64,000 bases of DNA from Closterium sp. NIES-65 (Eukaryota > Streptophyta > Zygnematophyceae > Desmidiales > Closteriaceae), in contig CANXME010000212.1 of NCBI GenBank assembly GCA_948144175.1, positions 960,001 to 1,024,000 of the forward strand, read 5' to 3'. The notes below the pieces were generated by a model. That model did not search any database. It worked only from the letters and a program-made list of their open reading frames with translations, and was not told the DNA's origin. Position numbers and translations under genes: made by a program. Of the stretch, positions 14,101-26,100 are shown piece by piece (position 1 is the first letter of the stretch; each line of letters begins with the position of its first letter).

Positions 14101-17100
14101 GGACTCATGTGTGCCATTCCCTGGACTCATGTGTGCCATTCCCTGGACTCATGTGTACCACATCTGCAAATGCATGCGCCCATTCCCCTCTCTCCCTGCG
14201 CCTCTGTACCCCTGTCCCCCTCTGCGCACGTGATTGCAGAATCAAGGTATTCTTGCACTCCTGGACTCTGCCTGGTACGTACTATACAAGGCATTCAGTG
14301 CATATACGCAGTGATAGCTTTCGAAAACCCCCTACCTACTGGTTTCTTGTGTATGCGCTCTGAACATTCTATGAGCCTCATCAAACCCCATGATCTCGTT
14401 CACCCATCCTTCTGTGTGTTCGATCCTTTGCACGATACTTCTGTATCGTTCCTGCCATGAACGATACTTCTGTATCGTTCCTGCCATGAACGATACTTCT
14501 GTATCGTTCCTGCCATGAACGATACTTCTGTATCGTTCCTGCCATGAACGATACTTCTACCCAGCTTGTCACCCTGAGCCCTCCTGCTCTCTTGCCTCTT
14601 CTCCCAACCGCCCCTGCCTGCCGCACCCTCCCTCCTTCCCCCCCCCCCACCAGCAAGCTAGACAGCTCCACGCCTGAGACCTTCTGCCAGACGCTCTACA
14701 GCACGTTGGGCAAGCACAAGCGGTTCTCCAAATCCAAGATGTCGCGCTCTGACTTTAGTGTCAAGCACTATGCTGGCAAGGTGGGGAGGTGGTGGTGGTG
14801 GGTATGGGATGTTTTGAAGGGGTTAAGAAGACCATCTTGTGTTCGGGTGAGAAATGGGGGAGTGAGTGAGGGACGAGGCAGGTGTGTGAGATGTTTCAAG
14901 CACAAGCGCTTCTCCAAGTCTAAGATGTCACGAGCTGACTTCAGTGTGAAGCACTACGCTGGCAAGGTGCGAGGAAGGGAGGGTATGGGACGGACGTGCC
15001 CCCCTTATTAGGGGTTCATGTCATGTGCGAGGGAGGGACAGTGGAGGCGTGTGAGGCATGTGTGTGAGATGTTTCAAGCACAAGCGCTTCTCCAAGTCCA
15101 AGATGTTGCGTTCTGAGTTCAGCGTGAAGCACTACGCTGGCAAGGTGGGGGGAAGGAGTTGGGGTGCTTAGATTGTAGGGAGATTGGAGGGAATGTCGTG
15201 GGTGGGTGGGTGGGGTTGGCCGCCCACCCTGTATTAAGGGATCACATGGGAGGGAGGGGAAACGGAGGTGTATGAGATGTTCCGAGCACAGGCGCTTGTC
15301 CGGGTCAGGTGGGACAAGCAGAGGTCCAAGATGTCGCAAGCTGAGTTCAGTGTCAAGCACTACGCCGGCAAGGTGGGGGGCGAGGGGGGGTATGGGACGC
15401 CCTATATTGGCGAGGAGTCATGTGAGAGGGATGAGAGGGCTGCCTGAAGGCAACATCCCCTACCCCCACACCCCTCCCCACATCCACCTACAGGTGAAGT
15501 ACGAGGCGGAGGAGTTTCTGGTGAAGAACCTCGACGCGCTCGTGCTCCGGCTCTGAAATCTTGCACACATTGACTCGTGCCATTTCTCCCCTTCATTCTC
15601 CCCTTCATCCCACTGCAGGTGAAGTACCAGGCAGAGGAGTTTCTGGTAAAGAACCTCGATGCCCTGGTGCCAGAGCATGAGGAGCTGCTGGCACGGTCGC
15701 ACTCTGCCTTTGTGCGAACGCTCTTCCCACCGCCCGAGACTGGGAAGGCAGGGAAGGCCGTGTCCCTGGGGAAGAGGTTCAAGGTGAGGGGAGCATGGGG
15801 AGGAAGCACAACCAGGTCTAGTGGTCAACAAGGTTATCCCTCAACAAGGATACTATGCGTTTCACTTCACGTGTTAAGGATATAGGTGGGCTTTTCTGGT
15901 GGGCTTGCTGTCATCGGCTCCTCTTGCCTTTCCCATCCCTATCCCTCTCCTCGCCACATCCCATATCATCCCTCCCCCTCCCCAGGAGCAACTGGGCGAG
16001 TTGATGCGCACGCTCAACGCAACCGAGCCGCACTATGTGCGGTGTGTGAAGCCCAACAAGGACCTCAAGCCGCAGAAGTTCTCCAACACGCTTGTGGTGG
16101 AGCAGTTGCGATCAGGGGTGAGCGGGGCAGGCAGGGCCCATTGGGTCAGGTCAGGGGTGAGTACCACTCAGGGGTGAGTACCGCTCAGGGGTGAGTACCG
16201 CTCAGGGGTGAGTACCGCTCAGGGGTGAGTACCGCTCAGGGGTGAGTACCGCTCAGGGGTGAGTGCTCCACAGGCTATCCCCTTAGCAAGCACCTCTCGC
16301 TCGTCTTTGTCGTCCCTTTTTGTCCCGCTCCACCCCCCTGTCCCTAATGCCGCTCCACCCCCCTGTCCCTAATGCCGCTCCACCCCCCTGTCCCTAATGC
16401 TGCTCCCCTCGTTTCTCCCAGGGTGTGCTAGAAGCAGTGCGACTTTGCTCCACATGCTACCCGGCTCGGCGCACTTGTCCCCACTGACCCTCTGCGTCTT
16501 TTGAGACATCTCAAAAGTTGTCCCCACTGACCCTCTGCGTCTTTTGAGACGTCTCAAAAGTTGTCCCCACTGACCCTCTGTGTCTTTTGAAATGTCTCAA
16601 AAGTTGTCCCCACTGACCCTCTTCGTCCCTGACCCTTCTCCTCCTCTCCTCTCCCCCCAGGGTGTGCTAGAGGCAGTGCGACTTTGCTCCACGGGCTACC
16701 CAGCTCGGCGCACGTTTGAAGACTTTGAGGCACGGTTCAGCCCGCTGCTGCCGAGCCAAGAAAGAAAAAGGTGAAACTTGGATGTTGCAGATGAGTTTTG
16801 AGAATTCTCAAAGCGCACCTGCAAAACGAGGTGATGCTTAAGAGACATCGCAGCAAGAGGCTTTGAGGCGCGGTTCAGCCCGCTGCTGCCGAGCCAAGAC
16901 AGAAAAAGGTGGGCGGCAGGGGGGGAGGGGTGCGATGGAGGGAGAAAGGGGTGGGCAGCACCATGGCAGGAAGGAAGGGGTGCGATGGAGGGGGAAAGGG
17001 GTGGGTGGCAGGAAGAGCTCCCCTTTCCCCTTCCATGGCAGGAAGGAAGGGGTTGGCAGAAGAGGAAGGAGGAAGAGTGCTTTCTTGCTATTTCTTCATG

Positions 17101-20100
17101 CCTGCCTTGCTCCACACCACAGGGTGTATATTGTGACGAATCACTCTGTGTGTGTAACCCTTCTCATCCCACCATCCAATCATCCCAACATCTCTGCCGT
17201 TCCACCATCTCACCTTCCCGCCTCCCCACCATCCTACGTTGGAAAATACGAGTATCGAGTATTATACGCTAGCGTATTATACGCTTGGTATGTACGCGGT
17301 ACGCCATGGCTGGCGTACTGCTGATACGCAAAAATACGCTGGGCGGGCAGGTAAAACTTTTTCCCGGGCAGGTTCCGCCCTCGAAATGTAGGGAGTAAAG
17401 GTCGCCATGGCGAGGAAGTACTAAAGCTAGGAGAGTTCGAGCTTGACGAGAGTTGGATGAAATGCAAAACGAGAAATGCGGGATTGAAGGAAAGATGAGC
17501 TGTGTAGGGATTGAGGAGATGTTCGAACGAGTGAAAGGGGGGAGGTTGAGTTTAGGAGGTTGAGAGGGGTGGTGTGAGGTTGGGGATGTGGGAGGGGTTG
17601 GATTTTGAATTTCAAATTGCAGACAGGGGTTGGGTGCTGTGCGAGGTCGAGGGTTCAATTCTCGCCGTCGCAAATTCTCGCAATTTTTTTGGATTTTTTT
17701 TTTTTTTTTGTTTTTTTTTTTTACGGGCTGCTCCGGCGTATTTTAGCGATTTCTAGGCGTATTAGCGTATTGCGTACATACTCTAGCGTATATACGCAAT
17801 ACGCCCACCCCCCAAGGGCGTATTTTCCAACGTAGCCACCATCCCACCTTCCCACCTCCCCACCACCATCCCACCGTCCCACCTCCCCACCAACATCCCA
17901 CCGTCCCACCTCCCCACCTCCCCACCTCCCCACCATCAATCCTTCCCACCTCCCCACCTTCACCCTTTCCATCATCCCCCCATCTCACCATCCATCTGAC
18001 AGGCTAGCTGGGCAGCAGGAGATGATTCGTGCAGTCATGACCCACAGCTCAGGTAGGGGTATGGCGGCAGGCAGAAACACTGCTCATCCTACCCATACCA
18101 CCATGCCTTCCCTTCCCATTCTCACATGGTCATTCTCCTACTTTCCCAACATCCCATCCCACCGCCTGACAGGCTAGCTGGACAGCACCAGGAGATGATT
18201 CAAGCAGTTATGGCCCAGGCAGAGCTGGAAGACTATCAGGTGAAATCCCAGGTTGTGTCAGGTGGATTCAACATTGCCAGGTGAGCTGGTGTGACATCAG
18301 GTGACATCAACGTCAGGTGGTAAACTCCGACTTCCAAGGTGCTCACAAAGGGGGTGCAGCTGGTGACGCTCGAATTCATCCCTTCTCCTACCCCCCCACT
18401 CTCCGCTCTTTCCCTCGTTTTGTTTGTTTCCCCCTTTTTTCATGCCCCAATCCCCCTCCCTCAGGTCGGCCGCACAAAGGTGTTCATAAAGGAGGTGCAG
18501 CTGGTGACGCTTGAGTTCATCCCTTCTCCTACTCCCCCGTTTTCCGCTCTTTCCCTCCCTTGTTTGTCTCCCACCCCCTTCCTTCATGCCCCAACTCCCT
18601 CCTTGCTGACTTTTGAGTGGACTCAAAAGTCAGCCCTTCCTTCATTTGCCAACTCCCTCCTTGCTGACTTTTGAGTGGACTCAAAAGTCAGCCCTTCCTT
18701 CATTACCCAACTCCCTCCTCGCTGACTTTTGAGTGGACTCAAAAGTCAGCCCTTCCTTCATTGCCCAACTCCCTCCTCGCTGACTTTTGAGTGGACTCAA
18801 AAGTCAGCCCTTCCTTCATGCCCCGATCCCCTCCTCGGTCACACCAAGGTGTATATGAAGGGGGTGCAGCTGGTGACGCTGGTGCTGATTCCTCCTCCCC
18901 CTCATCCCTCGTTCCCTCTTATCCCTCGTCACCCCAACTCCTCCCTCAGATCGGTCACACCAAGGTGTTTATGAAAGGGGTGCAGCTGGTGACGCTGGTG
19001 CTGATTCCTCCTCCCCCTCCTCCCTTGTTCCCCTCTTATCCCTCGTCACCCCAACCCCTCCCTCAGATCGGCAAGACAAAGGTGTTTATGAAGGGCTTGC
19101 AGCTGGTGACGCTCGAGACTCTCCGTCTCGACCGTATGAACCTCGCTGCCACCAAGATCCAGAGGGCCGTTCGGCGATTCTTGTGGAAGCAGGAGCGCAA
19201 GCGGGCTGCTGTTGTCATTCAGAAGCACTGGAGAGGTGCGTTATGGTGTGGTGTGGTGTGGTGTGGTGTGGTGTGGTGTGGTCCAGTGTGGTGCAGTGCG
19301 GTGTGGTGGTGTACATCGTTCTCTCCCTGTGTTGTGGTTATTTCTCTACTGGGTGGGTCGTCTCAGCGCTTCCTCGCTGCCTCCAAGATTCAGAGGGCCG
19401 TGCGGCTCTTCCTCTGGAAGCAGGAGCGCAAGCGGGCTGCTATTGTCATTCAAAAGCACTGGAGAGGTGCGGTGCGGTGCAGTGTGGTGTGGTGTGGTGT
19501 CTTGTCTGTTCTTTGACTGCTTATTGTTCGAAATGTTCTTTCTTTGGAAGTAAGAGTGCATGTGAGCGGCCACTCACATCCATCCACAAATGCTGAAGAG
19601 GTGCGGTGAGTTGCAGTGCAGTGCGGTGAGGAGTGGTATAATGCATGCAAGGCGGTTCATTGTCTGGCATGCTTGCTATTCTGTTCAAGAGTTTTTCTTG
19701 AACAATTTGGCTTAGAAGCCTCTTGCGCTGGAGGCAGCAGCACATGCAATGCAAGCTGGTGCAGGAATTGAGGCGAGTTTTGCTGAGGTGCACGATGCAG
19801 CAGCTGTATTCCTCCAGAAGCACCTAAATTATCAAGTGGCATAGGATGCCACTTGTCAAATGCGAGTGGGTAGAACGGATCTTGCCACTTGTACACATTC
19901 CTCTTAAAAAACCTATCATGCGTTCTCAAGACCCTACCTACTTTAACAATTTATTCAAATCCTACCTACTTAGGTTCACTCTTAATCTTAGCATCATATG
20001 AACTAGACACCTGAAAACAGCCACAACAATATGGGCTATATTGTCACAAGCAGCAGCTTCAACCATGGTATCAAGTAGCAGGAGCTTCAACCATGGTATC

Positions 20101-23100
20101 AAACAGCAGCAGCTTCAATCATGGTATCAAGCAGCAGCAGCTTCAACCGTGAGATCAAGCAGCAGCAGATTTAACCATGATGTTTTAGAGTGTTGCTGCT
20201 GTTGCTTGATACCGAGGTTGAAGTTGCTGCTGCTTGATACCATGATTGAATCTGCCGCTGCTTGATACCATGGTTGTAGTTGCTGCTGCTTGATACAAAC
20301 TGCTGCTGCTTGATACCATGGTTGAAGCCGCTGCTGCTTGATTCCATGGTTGAAGCTGCTGCTACTTGATACAATGGTTGAAGCTGCTGCTTGTGACAAC
20401 ATTAGTCCATACTGTTGTGGCTGTTTCAGGCTGTCTAGTTCATTTGATGCTAAGATTAGGAGTGAACTTAAGATGGTAGAATCTGAGTAAATTGTTTAAG
20501 TATGCAGGGTCTTGAGAAGGTATAATAGGTTTTTTAAGAGGTGGTCTTACCATGCATCGCAGTTGAGTCAGGAATGTGTACAAGTGGCAAGATCACTTCC
20601 ACCCACTCGCAGTTGCCAAATGGCATCTCCTATGCCACGCGGCAGCCATTGTGATTCAGAAGCACGTGCTGCGCTTCCTGATGGAGAAGCGCTTCTGGGA
20701 GCTCAAGTGAACTTGCAGCTGTCACTCACTCTCTCACGCCGTGCTGTACTGCATGCTTCTTCTTTCACCCCACACCCTTCCCTCTCCCCTACTTGTTCCT
20801 CTTTACCCATGCCACCCGCCACTCGCAGCCTACCGAGCTAGGAAGCTATTGAGGGAGTTGAGGGAGGACGCAGCAGCCCTTGTCATTCAGAAGCACGTGC
20901 GGCGTTTCCTAATGGAGAAGCGCTTCTGGGAGCTCAAGTTTGCAGCGATCGTGATTCAGAAGAATGTGCGCATGCAGCAGGCGAGAAAACGATACATCCT
21001 GCTCAGGAGGACGCTAGCTACCATTGTCATTCAGGTGTGTGGAACGGTTGAAAGCGGTGCGGCTGTGCCAGTGTCTCGGGCCTGGTGCGACTAAGGACTT
21101 TTAGCAGCGATTGTCATTCAGAAGAACGTGCGCATGCAGCAAGCGAGGAAGCGGTACATCTTGCTCGGGGGGATGCTGGCCACCATCGTCATTCAGGTGT
21201 GTGGGACGGTTGAAAGTGGTGACAGTGTCTCGGGCCTGGTGTGACTAAGGGCTTTTAGCAGTGATTGTGATTCAAAAGAACGTGCGCATGCAGCAGGTGA
21301 GAAAACGGTGCATCCTGCTCAGGAGATCGCTGGCAACTGTCGTCATTCAGGTGTGTGGGACGGTTCAACGCGGTGACAGTGTTTTGGGACAGTTCAACGC
21401 GGTGACAGTGTTTTGGGCAGGGTGTGTCTAGGGGTTCTTAAACGCGACTTTCATGCAGCAGGAAAGGACGTGGTATACTCTCCCCCAACCCCAAACCGCC
21501 TTTCCTACCCAAACCCCTCCGCCACCTCCCATCTGCAGCGCTACTGGCTGGGGCACAGGGTGCGCAGGCCATGGGGCGCCATGAAGCGGTGCCTTCAGGT
21601 GAAGGTGAATTGATTACCTCATCCCTTTCCCCCATTCCCCTCACTCCCCACAATCCCCTCCTGAACCTCTCACCTACAGCGCTACTGGCGGGGCCATAGG
21701 GTGCGCAAGCCGTGGGGTGCCATGCGGCGGTGCCTGCAAGTGAAGGTGGCTCGGATGAGATTGAAGAAGATGAAGGAGGTGAGCGGTGGAGGGAATGAGG
21801 GGAGGTTGCTAGTGTTAGAGCCTTGGTGGGATGGGAAAAGAGGTGGTGCCTGCAAGTGAAGATGGCGCGGATGAGACTGAAGAAGATGAAGGAGGTGAGC
21901 GGTGGAGGGAATGAGGGGAGGTTGCTAGTGTTAGAGCCTTGGTGAGATGGGAAATGAGGCGGTGCCTGCAGGTGAAGGTGGTTCGTATGAGACTGAAGAC
22001 GATGAAAGAAGGAGGTGCATTTTGCAAGGAGTAAGATGCGATGAAACATTGCAATCTTACTCCATTTGGCACTGGTGTCTTCCCCTCCCCCGCCCCGCCT
22101 GCAGGCGGCACAGCGGGCAGCGCTGCTTGCTCTGTCCCTTCCTTTCCCCAACCCCTTTCCTCTCACTGCCTCCACTTTCATCCCTCCTGCTCCTCGTCCT
22201 CCTCCCTCTCCTTTTTTGTCCCTTCTGTTGTCCTAGCTCTTTTTTTGTCGCTCAAAAACCTCCGCGCTTTAGCAGGCTTGATGTGGTTTTTTGTCGCTCA
22301 AAAAAACCTCCTCCTTCTCCTCCTCCTCATTTCTTGATCTTGTCTCCTCTCCTCTGCCACACCTGCAGGCGGCACAGCGGGCGGCACTGCTTGCCCCGGC
22401 GCGCACCAAGGTGGAAGCTTCAATGGACGAGCTGCGCATCGCTATGCTGCGCGGCCTCAAGGTGGGTTGATTAGCTAGCAGGTTTGAGGCTCATGAAGAG
22501 GTGACTGGGTGGGCCGTGTGTGTTGAGACTTGCTCCGCTATGCACCAACCAAGGTGGAAGCTTCCATGGACGAGCTGCGCATCGCCATGCTGCGTGGCCT
22601 CAAGGTGGGTTGATTGCTAGCAGTGTGGAGGATTAGGCAGGGGCGTCAGGACGTTATTGGGCCGTGTGTGCTGCGATTTGCTCTGCTGCGCTCCAACCAA
22701 GGTGGAGGCTTCCATGGACTGGACGAGCTGCGCATCGCTATGCTGTGTGGCCTCAAAGTGGGTAGGTTGGTTGCGAGCAGTGTAGAGAAGCAGGGTGTGT
22801 GTTGGGTGTGTTGAATTGAGGATTGAGGCAGCCATGAATAGCGAAGGAGTTGAAGATGTTAGAAGCTGTGTCTGAGTTGACTCAAAGGCGGAGTTGAAAA
22901 AGTTGCACTAGGTCGATGTGAGTACAAAGTCATAGAGGTGGTTGGGTTTAAACCCCGTCTGAACCTAGGGTGTGTTAAGTCTAGGAGCAAACTCCAAAAT
23001 GAATCTAAACCGAACCGGAAATGAAGCGAGGTCTTAAACTGGCCGGAAAATCATTTAGGGCCAGAATAAGATACAGAGCGAAGACTAGCCTACTCCAAGA

Positions 23101-26100
23101 GGATGTGTGTTGGTGTGCTGCGCCGCACGCATCAATGTGCACTGCTCAGCTGGCTGAAATTCTAGGCTGGCAGGGCGCACCTGGCTAGGCATGCAGTCTT
23201 GCAATGTGTTTGCGTGTTGGGAGACGTGCTCTGCCAACGCACCAACCAAGTTAGAAGCTCCCTTGGCTGTGGTCTTGCTATGTGGACGAACTGCGCTTCA
23301 CTATGCTGCGCTTCACTATGCTGCGCTTCACTATGCTGTGCTTCACTATGCTGCGCTTCACTATGCTGCGCTTCACTATGCTGCGCTTCACTATGCTGCG
23401 CTTCACTATGCTGCGCTTCATTATGCTGCGCTTCACTATGCTGCGCTTCACTATGCTGCGCTTCACTATGCTGCGCTTCACTATGCTGCGCTTCATTATG
23501 CTGCGCTTCACTATGCTGCGCTTCACTATGCTGCGCTTCACTATGCTGCGCTTCACTATGCTACGCTTCACTATGCTGCGCTTCACCGTGCTGCGCTTCA
23601 TTCTGCTGTGCTTCAATATTCTGCGCTTCACTATGCTGCGCTTCACTATGCTGCGCTTCACTGTGCTGCGCTTCATTCTGCTGCGCTTCAATATTCTGCG
23701 CTTCACTATTCTGCGCTTCACTATGCTGCGCTTCACTCTGCTGCGCTTCACTCTGCTGCGCTTCACTATGCTGCGCTTCACTCTGCTGCGCTTCACTCTG
23801 CCGCGCTTCACTATGCTGCGCTTCACTATGCTGCGCTTCACTATGCTGCGCTTCACTATGCTGCGCTTCACTATGCTGCGCTTCCAATGCTGCGCTTCAC
23901 TATGCTGCGCTTCACTATGCTGCGCTTCACTATGCTGCGCTTCACTGTGCTGCGCTTCATTATGCTGCGCTTCATTATGCTGCGCTTCACTATTCTGTGC
24001 TTCAATATTGTGCGCTTCACTATGCTGCGCTTCACTATGCTGTGCTTCACTATGCTGCGCCGCATCAAGGTGCGTCTCCCGGGGGGGTCTGCACTGCCCT
24101 TCCCTTTCCTTCCCCCCTTCCTCCCCACCCTACCTCCCCAGCAACACGAGGAGAAGAAGCGGCAAGAGGCAGAGGAGTCAGTCAAGTGCCTCATCCACGA
24201 GATGGCAGCTCTCAACGAGGAAATCTCCTACCCCCTCCCATCCTGACACTTCCCCTCATGCCTCTCCCTTCCCCTTTCTCCTCTCCCCTCCCCAGCAACG
24301 CAAGGAGAAGAAGCGGCACGAGGCAGAGGAGTCAGTCCAGCGCCTCATCTCGTGCTCTCTCCCTTTCCCCCCTCCTCCCTCCCACTCAGCAACGCGAGGA
24401 GAAGAAGCGGCATGAGGCAGAGGAGTCAGTCAAGCGCCTCACCCATGAGATGGCAACCTTAAACCACGAGATCTCTCAGCTAAAAGCCGCTCTTAACAAA
24501 GAGAAGCACCGGGCAGAGAAAGCCGAGGAGCTCCTGAAACTCGTCCCCCGCAGCGTTTTACAGCAGACTGTCGCCCACCAGGGCTTCCCCCGTGTACTTT
24601 CCCGAACGGGAAGTGTTTCCTCTTATAGCAACTACCTCCGATCCAGGGGTCCCACTGCCCCGTCCAGCCCCAAGGTTGAAGGAGGGGGGTGGGGAGCAGG
24701 CGGCGGAGGGGCAGAAGGGGAAAGAGGAGGAGGCGGGGGAGTGGGAGCAGAGGCTACTGGGAGCGTTTTGTCTGCAGCAGCAGCGGCGCTTGGCGGCGGG
24801 CATAGCAGTAGCGCGGGGGGTCCAACAGAGCATCCCACAGAGCATCCTGAGTTGAGAATCCCGGCTGCTCGAAGCAAAGGCGGAGGGGGATCAGGATCAG
24901 TGCCTGCTGCCCGGTCTCTCCGACCCAGCCCGAGCGCCAAAATCTCGCCTTCTTTCTCCTCCGCATCCTCCTCCCTGTCGGGAAGTCCATCGGTGTTAGT
25001 GCCTTCTGCTCGATCTCTCCGACCCAGCCCGAGCGCCAGAATCCCACCTTCTTTCCCCCCTTCCTCCGTGTCGGGAAGTCAAGCGGTTGGGCACGGTTCA
25101 GTGGTTAAGCCGCCGCCGTCTCGAGGGCCTAGCGTGGGCGGCAGCAGTGGTGGTGGTGGTGGTCCTGGCTGTAGCGGCGATGGGATGCACAGCCCGCTAC
25201 AGCCGGGCCCAGAGCTGCTTGTTGCTGCTGGGGAGCAGACTGGGAGCCTAAGTGCAGGTGGTGATGACTCTGGTGATGATGGTGCTGCAGTTGCCACTGT
25301 AGCCGCTGCTGATGTGGCCGGTGCTGATTTGGCGAGTGCTGATGTGGCTGGTGCTGTTGAAACCGGGCTGGGAGCAGACCTGGACGGAGTGCGGCACTCG
25401 TGGAAAGTCCTCGCGACCCTCTCTGATGATGACGTGGCAGCTCCTCCTGCTGCTGCTGCGTGGCAGCAGGCTTCCCAAGGCAGTCGAAGCACCTCCCACA
25501 TGGTCCGCGGCACCACCCGCAGCAACAGCCTGCAGAAAGCATTAGCAGGGACAGGAAGCATGTCAATGAAAGAAGGCAGGTTGGGGGCTGCTGGGGGGAT
25601 CGGCAGCAGCAGCAGCAGGAACCTTGGGGGGAACAGCAGCAAGGGTTTCTCAGGGAGCGGCAGTGGCAGTGGGAGCGGAAGCAGGAGCGGGAGGGGGATT
25701 GCAGGCAGCAGGTCAATGCGATGGGGCGCACATGCGTCTCGGTTGAGCCATATGTCCACTGCAGGAGAGGTGGGAGAGGTCTCTGCTGCCATGGGGATCT
25801 TCATGGTTGCTACAACTCGGGAGGAAGGCTTGGGAGGTTTGAAAGAGGATGGAGCAGAGGGAGGAGGAGGAGGAGGAGGAGCAGGAGAAGCGGCAGCAGG
25901 AGGAGCGGAAGCAGGTGGGAAAAGCAGCAGCCCTTGGTCTCGCGTGCGTGCTCTGGCCCCCAAGATCCTGCAAGTCGCGTCTGAAACAGGCGCAGGCGGA
26001 GCAGGAGGAGGAGGAGCAGTAAGAGGAGGAGGAGGGATGGGCATGGGCATGGGAGGGGGTTCATCCTCGTCATGGAGTGGCATGTTTGCAGCTATGGCGC

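Noticed and set aside
13850-14158. CRISPR or telomere-like repeat
   Set aside because: 22-bp units abut with no spacers and do not match telomere sequence.
23199-24295. Cys-rich (CASLCC) keratin-like protein
   Set aside because: Product of the 15-bp repeat in an alternative frame; the repeat derives from a myosin exon.
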